Assembly: GCA_026315105.1 (NCBI GenBank)
Contig: CM048744.1
Span: 655,715,676 to 655,779,675, forward strand
DNA: 64,000 nucleotides
Direction: 5' to 3'
DNA from: Locusta migratoria
Lineage: Eukaryota > Arthropoda > Insecta > Orthoptera > Acrididae
Numbering within the stretch: position 1 is the first letter of the stretch; every line of letters begins with the position of its first letter. The notes beneath the pieces were generated by a model. It was not told where the DNA came from and did no database searches. It saw only the letters and a program-made list of their open reading frames with translations. Both the position numbers and the translations under genes were made by a program. Below are positions 34,372 to 46,085 of the stretch, one piece after another.

Positions 34372-36277
34372 CTTTCTATATAACATTGGAGAAAGGCTAC
34401 AACCCTGTTTTACTCCTTTCCCAACCACTGCATCCCTTTCATGCACTTCAACTCTGACAAGCGCTGTCTGGTTTTTGTACAAGTTGTAAATAAGCTTACG
34501 CTCGCTATATTTTACTCATGCTTGCTTCAGAACTTGAAAGAGTTTATTCCAATCAACTTTGTCAAAAGCCTTCTCCAAATCTACAAAAGCTAGATATGTA
34601 GGTTTGCCTTTTCTTAATCTATCTTCTAGGATAAACTGTAAAGTGAAGATTGTCTCCCGTGATCCTATATTTCTCCTGAACCCAAACTGATCTTCCCCGA
34701 GGCTTCTACCAGCTTTTCCATCCTTCTGTAAATAATTCGTGTTAATATTTTACAGCCATGACTTATTAAACTGATGGTTCTGTAGTTTCCACATCTGTCT
34801 GCACCTGCATTCTTTGGAATGGGGATTATAATATTTTTCTTAAAGTCTGAGGGTATTTCACCTGTCTCATACATCTTACACACCAGGTGAGACAATTTTG
34901 TCATGGCTGGTTCTCCCATAGACTTCATAGCTCTGAGGGAATATCATCTATTCCAGGGGCCTTGTTTCGACTTAGGTCTTTCAGTGCTCTGTCAGATTCA
35001 TCTCTCAGTATAGTATCTCCTATTTCATCCTCATCTACTTCTTCTCCCCTTCCAACAATATTGCCTCTAAGTTCAGTTCCTTTGTAGAGCCTCTCTATAT
35101 ACTCATTCCACCTTTCAGCTTTCCCTTCTTTGCTGAGAACCGGTTTTCTATCTCTGTTCTTGATATTCATAAAGCTGTTTTTCTTATCTCCAAATATATC
35201 TTTTATTTTCCTGTAGGCTGTACCTATTTTTCCCCTACTTATACATTTTTCTACATCCTTGGATTTACCTTCTAGCCACTCCTGCTTAGCCATTATGCAC
35301 TTCCTGTCAATCTCATTTCTTAGTCATCTATACTCCATGTTTCCTGTTTCATTTACTGAATTTTAATATTTTCACCTTTCATCGATTAAATGTAGTATGT
35401 CCTGTGATATCCAAGGATTTTTTGTAGGTCTTGCCTTCCTGCCTATTTTGTCCTCTGCCACCTTCACTAATTTTCATCTCTCATTGCTACCCATTCCTCT
35501 TCTACTATTTTATTTCCCCCCGTTTCTGTTAATTGTTGCCTAAACCTCTCTCTGAAATTCTGAAGAACGTCAGGTTCCTTCAGTTTATTCAGGCCTCATG
35601 TCCTTATTTTCCTACCTTTCTGCAGTTTTTTTCAGTTTCAGTCTACAATTCATGACCAATAAGTTATGGTCAGAGTTTATATCTGCCCCTGGGTATGCCC
35701 TACAATTTAAAACCTAGTTTCGAAATCTATGTCTTACCATTATAAAATCTATCTGGTATCTGCCGGTGTCTCCTGGTCTCTTCCATGTGATTCTTAAAGA
35801 AGGTGTTTGTTGTAACTAAATTGTATTCCGTACAAAATTCTACCAGGCTGCTTCCTCTTTCATTCTCTTCCCTTCCCTTCCTTGTCCTACTACCGAATTC
35901 CAGTCTCACATCACAATTAAGTTTTTCTCTCCCTTAATTATCTGAATAATTTCCTTTAGCTCCTCATATATTTCTTCAATCTCCTCATCATCGGCAGAGC
36001 TGGTTGGCATATAAGCCTGTACTACTGTGGTTGGTGTTGGCTTCGTATTTATCTTGACTACGATAATGCGATCACTGTATTGCTCATAGTAGTCTACCCT
36101 CATTCCTATTTTGTTATTCATTATCAGACCTACTCCTGTAATGCCCCCAACTGATTTTGTATTTATAATCCTGTACTCTCCTGACCAGAAATCTTTTTCC
36201 TCTTTCCACTGAACTTCACTAATCTCCACTATATCTAACTTCAACCTATCCATTTATCTTTTTAAATTTTGTAGCTA
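34372..36277 (-). mobile_element. RTE-type LINE, truncated at both ends, inside a Mutator-like element
   Basis: From the endonuclease (MDRLKLDIVEISEVQW, 36253) through IVVKINTKPTPTTVVQAYMP, the linker (35293-34925, AYRKIKDIFGDKKNSFMN), RNKAPGIDDIPSEL and RT start (FKKNIIIPIPKNAGADRCGNY), ending in the GCSLSPML-type box at 34372. The 3' third and CAA tail are absent; the sequence changes abruptly to Mutator-like transposase. Several frameshifts. Confidence 0.85.
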
Positions 36278-36954
36278 TATCCAAAACTAATCCATTACGC
36301 CATCTTGTCTAGCCAGGATGAGCATGTAGTGCTTAACACACTGCTAGTTGTGAGCATCAGACTTGAAGGTACACTTGGATGATTTAGAACACCACACAGC
36401 ATATCACCTGCAACTTTCCCCTTACCAATTGTTCGCAATACATAAACTAACCTAATATTACACTATAAAGTTCAGTTTTCTTATATCCATTATTTGCACT
36501 TACTGAAAAAGAACTTGGATACTTACAGCGGTACTTACACTGTTTTCAAGAGCTTCGCACAATATTCTTGTATCAGTGAATTCAAAAACTTCGTTCCCTT
36601 TAACAAATAATTTATATTTCTCTTCCAAATCTCATTTATGAGAAGCACTGTATTCATTTGGAGTATGTTCCTTCGAGAAATCAATAGTAATGGACTCACA
36701 TTTTCCAGCAGTGATGATGAAGAACTGCTTTGCTTTGCTAATGAATTATCAGTTCTTTTCTTTTGCCAGTTCACACACTTTTTAAGCACTTTTTCCCTTG
36801 ATCCAGGCATTTTCACTGCGAAAAATGAAGCACTAAATATGAAATAACACTACAATTACAACTTTCATATAGCACAATGTTTACAGGCAATCACAAGTCA
36901 CAAAGACAAAGAGTAACTTAATGAATTCAGAGAGAAACAATTTCGGACAAATAG
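36278..36954. other. Flank between RTE copies
   Basis: Apart from the possible Mutator-like exon at 36540-36830, no element was recognised. Confidence 0.4.
36540..36830 (-). pseudogene. Probable first exon of the Mutator-like transposase gene
   Basis: From ATG at about 36810: MPGSREKVLKKCVNWQKK and TDNSLAKQSSSSSS, then after one frameshift EKYKLFVKGNEVFEFTDTRI and LCEALENSV, ending at CAGT followed by GTAAGT, a strong donor on the - strand at about 36537. The EFTDxRILxExLxxSV style fits the start of Mutator-like transposases. Orientation and position agree with the C-terminal half at 33580-34290, the RTE copy lying between. Linkage of the two halves is inference. Confidence 0.45.
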
Positions 36955-36963
36955 TGTATAAAG

Positions 36964-39900
36964 CCACCCCCATGAACCACAGACATTGCCGAGATGGGGT
37001 GGCTTGCATGAATCAACGATACAGATAGCCGTACCATAGGTGCAACCACAGCGGAGGGGTATCTGTGGAGAGGCCAGACAAACGTGTGGTTCCTGAAGAG
37101 GGGCAGCAGCCTTTTCAGTAGTTACACGGGCACCAGTGTGGATGATTGACTGAGCTGGCCTTGTAACATCAGCTAACAGGGCTTTGCTATGCAGTTACTG
37201 CGAACGGCTGAAAGGAAGGGGAAACTACAGTCGTTTCTTCTCCCGAGGACATGCAGCTCTACTGTATAACTATATGATGATGGCGTCTTTTTGGGTATAA
37301 TATTTCGGAGGTAAAATAGTCCCCCATTCGGATCTCCGGGCGGGAACTACTCAGGAGGATGTCGTCATCAAGAAAAACAAAACAGGTATTCTACGGGTCG
37401 GAGCGTGGAATGTTCTAACCCTTAATCGAGTACGTGAGCTAGAAAATTTAAAAAGAGAAATGGATAGGTTAAATTAGATATGGTAGAGATTAGTGAAGAT
37501 CGGTGGCAGGATGAACATGATTTCTGGTCAGGTGAGTACAGGGTTATCAATACAAAATCAATTGGTGGTAACGCAGCATTAGGTCTGATAATGAATAAGA
37601 AAATAGGAATGCGTTTATGTTTCTATGAACAGCATAGTGAATGCATTATCGTAGTAAAGATAGACACGAAGCCAACTCCGACCACAGTAGTGCAACTTTA
37701 TCTGCCAACTAGCACGGCCGATGATGAGGATATCAAAAAGATGTATGAGGAGATAAAAGAAATCATTCAGAAAGTTAAGGGAGACGAAAACTTGATTGTG
37801 ATGGGGGACTGGAACTGGTAGTAGGAAAGGGAAGAGAAGGAAATGTAGTAGGTGAATATGGACTGGGAAAAGGAATGAAAGAGGAGATCGCTTGGTAGAA
37901 TTTTGCGCAGAGCACAATTTAATGATCACCACCACTTGGTTTAATCATCATGAAAGAAGGCTGTAAACGTGGAAGAGACCAGGAGACACTGGAAGGTACC
38001 AAATTGACTTTATAATGGTAAGGAATAAATTTAGAAACCAGGTTCTAAACTGTAAGACATATCCAGGGGCCGATATAGATTCTGATCATAACGTATTGGT
38101 TATAACTGCAGATTAAAACTTAAGAGACTGCAGGAAGGTAGATAGGTTAGGAGATGGAACCTGGACAAATTGAAAGAACTAGAGGTGGTTGACAGTTTCA
38201 GAGGGAAAATTAGGCAAGGATTTGCTGAATCGGGGAAATTAATACATTACAAGAAGAATGGGCAGCTCTGAGAGATAAGGTAGTGAAGGCAGCAGAGATT
38301 CATATAGGCAGAAGGACAAGGCCTAATAGAAATCCTTGGATAACGCAGGACATACTGAACTTAATTGATGAGAGGAGAAAATATAAAAATTCAGCAAGTG
38401 AAACAGGAAAAAGGGAATACAAACGTCTTAAAAATGACACTGACAGGAAGTGCAGACTGGCTAAGCGGAGTGGCTAGAGGACAAATGCATAACCGTAGAA
38501 GAATGCATAACTAGGGAAAAGATAGATACTGCCTACAGGAAAATAAAAGAGATGTTTTGAGACAAGAAAAGCAACTCTATGAATATCAAGAACTCAGACG
38601 GAAAACCAGTACTGAGCGAAGAGGGGAAAGCTGAACTGTGGAAGGAATATATAGAGGTCCTACAGAAAGGCAATAAACTTGAAGGCAGTATTCTAGAAAT
38701 GGAAGACGAAGTGAAGGACGATGAGAATGGAGATATGATACTGCGAGAAGAATTTGACAGAGCGCTGAAGGACTTGAGCCGAAACAAGGCCCCTGGAGTA
38801 GACGATATTCCGTCTGAACTACTGATATCGTTAGGAGAGCCAGTCATTAAAAAAATGTAACAACTGGTATGCAAGATGTATGAGACAGGGGAAATACCCT
38901 CCGACTTCAAGAAGAATATCTTAATTCCAATTCCAAAGAAAGCAGGTGCAGACAAATGTAAAAATTACAGAACTATCTGTTTAATATGTCATGGTTGCAA
39001 AATACTAACACGAATTATTTACAGACGAATGGAAAAACTTGTGGAATCCGACCTCGGGGAAGATCAGTTTAGATTTAGGAGAAATGTAGGAACACGGGAG
39101 GCAATACTCATATTACGACTTATCTTAGAAAATAGGCTAAGGAAAGGGAAACCTACGTTTTTAGCGTTTGTTGATTTGGAGAAAGCTTTTGACAACGTCG
39201 ACTGGAATACACTATTCCAAATTCTGAAGGAAGCAGGGGTACAATATAGGAAGGAAAGAGTTATATTAAAGCTATACAAAAACCAGAATGCGGTTATTAG
39301 AGTCGAAAGGCAAGAAAGGGAGGCAGAGGTTGGGAAGGGAGTAAGACAGGGTTGTAGCCTTTCCCCGATGTTGTTCAATCTGTACATTGAGCAGGCAGTG
39401 AAGGAATGGAAGGAGAAATTTTCTAGAGGACATTAAAGTGCAGGGAGAAGAAATAAAACCATTGCGGTTTGCTGATGACGTAGTAATTCTGTCAGAGCCA
39501 GCAAAAGATCTGTAAGAGCAATTGAATGGAATGGACAGTGTCTTGAAAGGAAGATATAAGATGAATATTAACAAGAATAAAACGAAGGTAATGAAATACA
39601 GTATCAGAAAATCAGGCGATGATGAAGGAATTAGATTAGGTAATGAGAGAATAAAAGTAGTAGATGAATTTTGTTATTTGGGTAGCAAGATAACGTCTCA
39701 TGGCCGAAGTAAAGAAGATATAAAATGCAGAATAGCTTTAGGAAGAAAAGCGTTTCTGAAGAAGCGAAACTTATTAACATCCAATATCAATTTAAATGTT
39801 GGGAAGTCCTTTCTGAAAGCATTTGTCTGGAGTGTAGCATTGTATGGGAGTGAAACGTGGACGATCAGGAGATGATAAAGAAATGATAGAAGCTTTTGAA

Positions 39901-40243
39901 ATGTGGTGCAACAGACGAATGATGAAAATTAGATGGGTAGATCACGTAAGTAATGAAGAGGTGCTTAACCGAATCGGGGAAAAAAGGAGTTTCTGGCATA
40001 TCCTGACTAAGAGAAGTGATAGACTGGTTTGGACACATTCTGAGACATCAAGGAAATGTCAACTTAGCATTAGAAGGAAGCGTCTGGGAAGACCGAGGGA
40101 CGAATATAGTTAGCAGATTCAAAAGGATTTAGGTTGCCGAACGTATTCTCACATGAAGAGACTTGCACAGGACCGGGTAGCGTGGAGAGCTGCATCAGTC
40201 TACGGACTGAAGACCACAACAACAACAACAACAACAACAACAA
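36964..40243 (+). mobile_element. Full-length RTE-type LINE with 9-bp TSD and (CAA)n tail
   Basis: Exact TGTATAAAG at 36955-36963 and 40244-40252. The 5' end CCACCCCCATGAACCACAGA matches the 5' end of the inverted copy at 44876. About 480 bp of leader precede the endonuclease. The 3' end is ACGGACTGAAGACCACAAC followed by (CAA) units to 40243. Total 3,280 bp. Confidence 0.93.
37380..40140 (+). pseudogene. RTE-type endonuclease/reverse transcriptase, broken ORF
   Basis: The single polyprotein of an RTE LINE, in several frames. Endonuclease: VEISEDRWQDEHDFWSGEYR (37480), LIVMGDWNW (37795) and, in another frame, GRYQIDFIMV (about 37996). Linker: RNKAPGVDDIPSELL (about 38780). RT: FKKNILIPIPKKAGADKCKN (38903), FVDLEKAFDNVDW (39169, first catalytic Asp), GVRQGCSLSPMLFNLYIEQ (39340) and RFADDVVILSE (about 39467, FADD). 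C-terminal: FCYLGSKI and LYGSETW, then EAFEMWCNRRM. Breaks include frameshifts near 37820, 38480 and 39430 and a stop near 39512. The terminal duplication is intact, so it is younger than its decay suggests, or decay is fast. Confidence 0.9.
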
Positions 40244-40524
40244 TGTATAAAGAGTCGCTGGAAAGCGGGATATTTGAATTCAAGTCACATAAATGTATTG
40301 CCAAAAAGTTAATGGTGAGCCACTAGAGAAGTGTATAAATAAAGCGGAATACCAGAGCGCAGAAATCTATAAAAATAAAATAGTTATAACTTTTGTAGAG
40401 TTATGTACAATACGTCATTTTAAAGAGGAAACTTGTCGGAATATAATAAGCCAATAAAACGAATATCGATTTTGTAACCCAAAATCCGCTTCTAAAATAC
40501 TAAGGAAACTGCCCACACAACTAA

Positions 40525-40966
40525 TTTTGGAGTATGCCTTTGCTGCCCAGTAAGGGATCCTCACCAAGTAGGACTGACGGACGATTTAGAGAAAGATCAG
40601 AGAAGGGCACCTCGTTTTGAATTACCGCGATATAGGGGATAGAGTATCACGGAAATGATGCACGAGTTGGGATGAAAATCATTAAAAGGAAAGCGTTATT
40701 CGTTGCGACGAGATCTATTTGTAAAATTTATTTCACCAACTTTCTCTTCCGAATGTGGTATATCTTATTAGCATCCACCCTATATAGGAAGATTTTATCA
40801 TCAAAATAAAGTAAGAGAAATCGGACCAAAAACGCAAATATTTAGGTTCCTTTCCCGCGAGCTATTCGAAATGGAAAGGTAGAGAAATAACATGAAGGTG
40901 GTTCGATGAACCCTCTGCCATGCAATTCAATATGAGTTGCAGAGTATTTATGTAGATGTAGATGTG
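40525..40966 (+). mobile_element. CR1-like LINE, 3' fragment
   Basis: LEYAFAAQ-DPHQVGLTDDLEK at the start, then EMMHELG*KSLKGKRY and FRFLSRELFEMER, the CTGCCATGCAATTCAA block and ATGTAGATGTAGATG tail. Directly abuts an RTE copy; the join falls in shared GTGG. Confidence 0.85.
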
Positions 40967-41597
40967 GAAGAAACCAGGAGACACCGGAAGGTACCAGATA
41001 GATTTTATAATGTTAAGACATAGATTTCGAAACCAGGTTTGAGGGATGAAATACTGTAGGCAGCTGAGACCAAATAGATAGAAAGACAAGACCTACAACA
41101 ATGCTTGGATATCACAGGAAATACTGAATTTAACTGATAAAAGGAGAAGATTTAAAAATGCAGCAAATGAAGCAGGCAAAATGATGTACAAACGACTGAA
41201 AATGATATTGACAGGAAGTGGAAAATGGCTGAGCAGGAGTGGATAGAGGACAAATGCAAGTCTGTTGAAGGATTTATAACTAGAGGAAAGATAGATACCA
41301 CCTACAGCAAAATAATAGAGACTTTTGGGGGACAAAGGAAAGCAGTTGTATGAGTATCAAGAACTCAGATAGTAAACAAGTTTTGAGCAAAGATTGGAAA
41401 ACTGTACGGTGGAAAGAATATATAGAAGGGCTCTACAAAGTAAATGAACTTCAAGACAATACTGTAAGAAGGAAAGAGGAAGTAGATGATGAGATGGGAG
41501 ATAATATCATAAGGGAAAAATTTGAAAGATCACTGAAAGGCCCCAGAAATTAACAGCCATTATAAGAATCGAAGGGCATGAAGCAGAAGCATTGGTT
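40967..41597 (+). mobile_element. Older RTE-type LINE, 5' part of interrupted copy
   Basis: Begins within the endonuclease end (GTGGAAGAAACCAGGAGACA) and jumps by internal deletion to the linker (near 41040). It continues to 41550, deletes again, and ends in AVIRIEGHEAEAL-type codons just before the GKGVRQGC box. Resumes at 44880. Confidence 0.8.
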
Positions 41598-41789
41598 GTT
41601 GTTGATGTTGTTATGGTCTTCAGTCCGGAGAATGGTTTGATGCAGCTCTCCACAATACCCTATCCTGAGCAAGCCGCTTCATCTCCACATAAGAACGGCA
41701 ACCTACATCTGTCTGAATCTGCTTACTGTATCCATCTCTTGGTCTTCCTCTGCGATTTTTACCCCACACACTTCCCTCTAATGCTAAAT

Positions 41790-43574
41790 TCACAATTCCT
41801 TGTTGTCTAAGAATGTGTCCCACCAATCTATCCCTTCTTTTAGCCAGAAATTTCTTTTCTCCCCAATTCTGTTCAGTACTTCCTCATTAGTTAGGCGATC
41901 CACCCACCTAATCTTCAGCATTCCTCTGTAGCACCATATTTCAAAAGCCTCAATCCTCTTCCTGTCCGCACTGTTTATCTTCCATGTTTCACTCCCATAC
42001 AAGGCAACACTCCATACAAATGCCCTCAGAAAGGACTTACTTAGGCTTAAATCAATATTCGATGTTAACAAATTTCTCTTTTTCAAAAACGCTTTTCTAC
42101 CCATTGCCATTCTGCATTTTATATCCTCTGTACTGCGACCATCATTTGTTATTTTACTGCCCAAGTAACAAAACTCATCTACCTCCTTTATTGCTTCGTT
42201 TCCCAAACTAATTCCTACAGCATCACCTGATTTTCTTACACTGCACTCCATTACCCTAGTTATGCTCTTGTTAATGTTCATCTTGTATGCACCTTTTAGC
42301 ACACTGTCCATTCCGTTCAATTGCTCTTCCAGGTCCTTTGCTGTATCTGACAGAATTACTATGTCGTCGGCAAAACGCAATGTTTTTAATTCTTCACCCT
42401 GAACTTTGATTCCTTCTCCAAATTTCTCCTTGCTTTCCTTTATAGCTTGCTCAATGTACAAATTGAATAACAATGGAGAAAGATTACAACCCTGTCTTAC
42501 TCCCTTTCCAACCACTGCATCCCTTTCATGCCCTTCAACACTGACAACCGCTGTCTGGTTTTTGTACAAGTTGTAAAGAACCTTACGCTCCCTATATTTT
42601 ACTCCTGCTTGCTTCAGAACTTGAAAGAGTTTATTCCAATCAACATTGTCAAAAGCCTTCTCCAAATCTACAAAAGCTAGAAATGTAGGTTTGCCTTTTC
42701 TTAATCTATCTTCTAGGATAAGCCGTAAAGTGAGTATTGCCTCCCGTGTTCCTACATTTCTCCTGAACCCAAACTGATCTTCCCCGAGGTCGGCTTCTAC
42801 CAGCTTTTCCATCCTTCTGTATATAATTCGTGTTAATATTTTGCAACCATGACTTATTAAACTGATGGTTCTGTAGTTTTCACACCCGTCTGCACTTGCT
42901 TTCTTTGGAATGGGGATTATAACATTTTTCTTAAAGTCTGAGGGTACTTGGCCTGTCTCATACATCTTACACACCAGGTGAAAGAGGTTTGACATGGCTG
43001 GTTCTCCCAGAGACTTCAGTAGCTCTGAGGGAATATCATCTACTCCAGGGGCCTTGTTTCGACTTAGGTCTTTCAGGGCTCTGTCAAATTCTTCTCTCAG
43101 TACAGTATCTCCTATTTCATCTTCATCTACATGCTCTTCCCTTCCTACAATATTGTCTCGAAGTTCATTTCCTTTGTAGAGCCCCTCTATATACTCTTTC
43201 CACCTTTCAGCTTTCCCTTCTTTGCTGAGAACTGGTTTTCCATCAGTGTCCTTAATATTCATAGCGCTGTTTTTCTTATCTCCAAATGTATCTTTTATTT
43301 TCCTGTAGGCTGTATCTATTTTTCCCCTATTTATACATTCTTCTACATTCTTGCATTTGCCTTCTAGCCACTCCTGCTTAGCCATTTTGCACTTCCTGTC
43401 AATCTCATTTCTTAGTCGTCTGTACTCCATTTTGCCTGCTTCATTTACTGCATTTTTATATTTTCTCCGTTCATCGATTAAATTTAGTATCTCCTGTGAT
43501 ATCCAAGGATTTTTTGTAGGTCTTGCCTTCTTACCTATTTTGTCCTCTGCTACCTTAACTATTTCATCTCTCAA
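41790..43574 (-). CDS. RTE reverse transcriptase ORF, 594 codons
   Basis: Reverse transcriptase part of the RTE polyprotein, which copies the element's RNA at a nick made by its endonuclease. Residues 1-190: basic linker (ISQEILNLIDERRKYKNAV, RNKAPGVDDIPSELLKSLGE). RT: FKKNVIIPIPKKASADGCEN (about 221-240), DLGEDQFGFRRNVGTREA (about 272-290), first Asp in FVDLEKAFDNVDW (about 309-321), VRQGCNLSPLLFNLYIEQ (about 367-384) and the catalytic FADD in LRFADDIVILSD (about 402-413). After RT: FCYLGSKITNDGRS and LYGSETWKINSADRKRIEAF. The frame is lost at about 41826; the last roughly 68 codons (VGHILRQQGIVNLALEGSVW) continue in another frame. It is the best-preserved LINE RT in the window. Not functional as is, because the endonuclease half has stops. 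Confidence 0.9.
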   Translation of the reverse strand: MRDEIVKVAEDKIGKKARPTKNPWISQEILNLIDERRKYKNAVNEAGKMEYRRLRNEIDRKCKMAKQEWLEGKCKNVEECINRGKIDTAYRKIKDTFGDKKNSAMNIKDTDGKPVLSKEGKAERWKEYIEGLYKGNELRDNIVGREEHVDEDEIGDTVLREEFDRALKDLSRNKAPGVDDIPSELLKSLGEPAMSNLFHLVCKMYETGQVPSDFKKNVIIPIPKKASADGCENYRTISLISHGCKILTRIIYRRMEKLVEADLGEDQFGFRRNVGTREAILTLRLILEDRLRKGKPTFLAFVDLEKAFDNVDWNKLFQVLKQAGVKYRERKVLYNLYKNQTAVVSVEGHERDAVVGKGVRQGCNLSPLLFNLYIEQAIKESKEKFGEGIKVQGEELKTLRFADDIVILSDTAKDLEEQLNGMDSVLKGAYKMNINKSITRVMECSVRKSGDAVGISLGNEAIKEVDEFCYLGSKITNDGRSTEDIKCRMAMGRKAFLKKRNLLTSNIDLSLSKSFLRAFVWSVALYGSETWKINSADRKRIEAFEIWCYRGMLKIRWVDRLTNEEVLNRIGEKRNFWLKEGIDWWDTFLDNKEL

Positions 43575-43639
43575 TTTTACCCATTCCTCCTCTACTGTTT
43601 TATTTTCCCTGTTTCTGTCAATTGTTGCCTGAAGCTCCC

Positions 43640-44668
43640 TCTGAAATTCTTAAGAACCTCAGGTTCCTTCAATTTATCCAGGTTCCATCACCTTATTTTC
43701 CTACCTTTTTGTAGTTTCTTTAATTTCAGCCTACTGTTCATAACCAACAAGTTATGGTCAGAGTCTATATCTGCCCCTGGGTATGTCTTACACTGTAGAA
43801 CCTGGTTCCGAAATCTATGTCTTACCATTATAAAATCTATCTGGTATCTTCCGGTGTCTCCTGGTCTCTTCCACGTATACAACCTTCTTTTGTGATTCTT
43901 GAACCAGGTGTTTGTTATAACTAAATTATGTTCAGTGCCAAATTCTACCAGGCGGCTTCCTCTTTCATTCCTTTTGCCCAGACCATATTCACCTACTATC
44001 TTCCCTTCCCTTCCTTGTCCTACTACCGAATTCCAGTCTCCCATAAAAATTAAGTTTTCCTCTCCCTTAATTGTCTGAATAATTTCCTTTAGCTCCTCAT
44101 ATATTTCTTCGATTTACTCATCATCGGCAGAGCTAGTTGGCATATAAACCTGTACTACTGTTGTCGGTGTTGGCTTCGTATCTATCTTGACAATGATAAT
44201 GCGATCACCGTGCTGGTCATATTAGTTTACCCGCATTCCTATTTTCTTATTCATTATCAATCCTACTCCTGTGATACACCCAATTGATTTTGTATTTATA
44301 ATCCTGTACTCACCTGACCAGAAATCCTGTTCATCCTGCCACCGAACTTCACTAATCCCCACTATATCTAACTTCAACCTATCCATCTCCCTTTTTAAAT
44401 TTTCTAATTTACCTACTTGATTAAGCGATCTAACATTCCACGCTCCGACCCGTCTAATGCCAGTATTGTCTTTCCTGATGATCACATCCTCCTGAGTAGT
44501 CCCCGCCCGGAGATCCGAATGGGGGACTATTTTCCCTCCGGAATATTTTACCCGAGAGGATGCCATCATCATATGTTCATACAGTAGAGCTGCATGTCCT
44601 CGGGAAAGGTAACGGCTGTAGTTTCCCCTTGCTTTCAGCCGTTCGCAGTAGCCGTGTGGCAAAGCCAC
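43640..44668 (-). pseudogene. RTE endonuclease half of the same element, with stops
   Basis: Reads IRRVGAWNVRSLNQVGKLEN and GISEVRWQDEQDFWSGEYR (44668-44222), a stop, IVKIDTKPTPTTVVQVYMPT, a stop after SSADDE (about 44119), then GDWNSVVGQGREGK, DTGRYQIDFIMV and DIDSDHNLLV (44044-43688), covering the N, E, D and H positions of the exonuclease-endonuclease-phosphatase fold. A frameshift near 43580-43690 separates it from the RT ORF. So two stops and one or two frameshifts inactivate an otherwise complete element. Confidence 0.88.
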
Positions 44669-44879
44669 ATTTGCTGATGTTACAAGGTCAGCTCAGTCAA
44701 TCATCCAGACTGTTGCCCCTGTAACTACTGAAAAGGCTGCTGCCCCTCTTCAGGAACCACACGTTTGTCTGGCCTCTCCACAGATACCCCTCCGCTGTGG
44801 TTGCACCTACGGTACGGCTATCTGTATCGTTGAGGCACGCAAGCCACCCCACCTCGGCAATGTCTGTGGTTCATGGGAG

Positions 44880-45655
44880 TGGGAAAGGAGGGTATAAGAC
44901 GAATATTAACTAGAGCAAAACAATGGTAATGGTATGTTGTCTAAGAAAATCAGACTATGGTGAAGGAATTAGATTCGTTAACGAAACAAAACACGTGATA
45001 GATGAGTTTTGCTACTTGAGCAGTAAAATAATATACGATGATCGCAGTACAGAGAATAAGAAATTCAGAGCGCATGGAATGCTGCGAGGAATAGAGTGTC
45101 ACGCTACTAACTGGCAGGCCGTACCCGCCGTGTAAGTTAGTTTCAGTAGAATGGCAAAGGGAGGAAAAGCGTTTCTGAAAGAGAGTAATTTGTTAATATC
45201 GGTTATTAATTTCAGTGTTCGGAAGTCTTTTCTGAAGTCTTTTGTGTGGAGTGTTGCCTTGTGCGGTAGTGAAACATGGACGATAAATAGCTGAGACTTG
45301 AAGAGGATAGAAGCTTTTGAAATATGGTGCTACAAACGATTGCTGAAAAGATGGCATAAGTAATAAAGGCGGTACTGAACAGATTGGGAAGAAGAGGAAT
45401 TTTGTCATACTTTGACTAAAAGAAGAGATCGATTGGTAGGACACAGTTTTAGACAACAAGGAATCGTGAATTTATCATGCGAGGGAAGTGTGTAGGGTAT
45501 GAATCGCACAGAGAGACCACGAAACTAATACCATAAGTAGATCCAAATATATGTGGCTTTCCGTTCTTATGAAGAGATGACGAAGCTTTCTAACGATAGA
45601 GTAGTGTGAAGAGCTGCATCATACTATTTTCCTGACTGAATACCAAAACATCAAC
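44880..45655 (+). mobile_element. Older RTE-type LINE, 3' part of interrupted copy
   Basis: Resumes as GKGGYKTNIN; an internal deletion removed the QGCxLSP and FADD boxes. Continues with VIDEFCYLSSKI, HGMLRGIE and FRKSFLKSFVWSVALCGSETW, and ends near a ...CTGACTGAATACCAAAACAT 3' end at about 45650. About 50 bp of foreign sequence lies at 45085-45150. Confidence 0.8.
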
Positions 45656-46085
45656 AACAGAATCATAAATTGTCTTAAGCTGGCTTACATACATTGATCT
45701 TGCGCTCTGTATCCCAGATTCGAAACACTATCCGATGTGAGTGACTCATGTTCTCACTGAAGGATAAATACCCATAGAATATCATAATTATTGTTTTCAT
45801 GAGGTATATCAAAGTCGATTTAATGTTTTATCTTGGTCACAAATTCGAATTTTGAATCACTTTTCTCATCATTCCGTTTTACATGTACGGTTTGATATTC
45901 AGTTGTGATCATTTTTAACAGAATTTTTAAATAATAATAAATATTTTTGTATTTAGTAGGCCTATTTATGTTACTGCCTTTCTCATCTACAATTTATTTG
46001 TGTACAGAAAATTCTATTGCTAAATTATACACCTCCAAATCCATTAGTCATTCTTTGAAAGTTAACAACTATTTCCTTTGCACAG
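45656..46085. other. End of long intron
   Basis: AT-rich with a pyrimidine-rich tract (CTATTTCCTTTGCACAG) just before the exon at 46086. Confidence 0.7.

Larger units (their letters stand above)
41598..44879 (-). mobile_element. Full-length RTE-type LINE inserted into an older RTE
   Basis: Opposite in orientation to its host copy. 5' end CCACTCCCATGAACCACAGA at 44876 (- strand). 3' end GGACTGAAGACCATAAC and (CAA)-rich tail at 41598-41615. Length about 3.28 kb, as for the copy at 36964. The target duplication is only about 2 bp or hidden in the tail. Confidence 0.92.
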
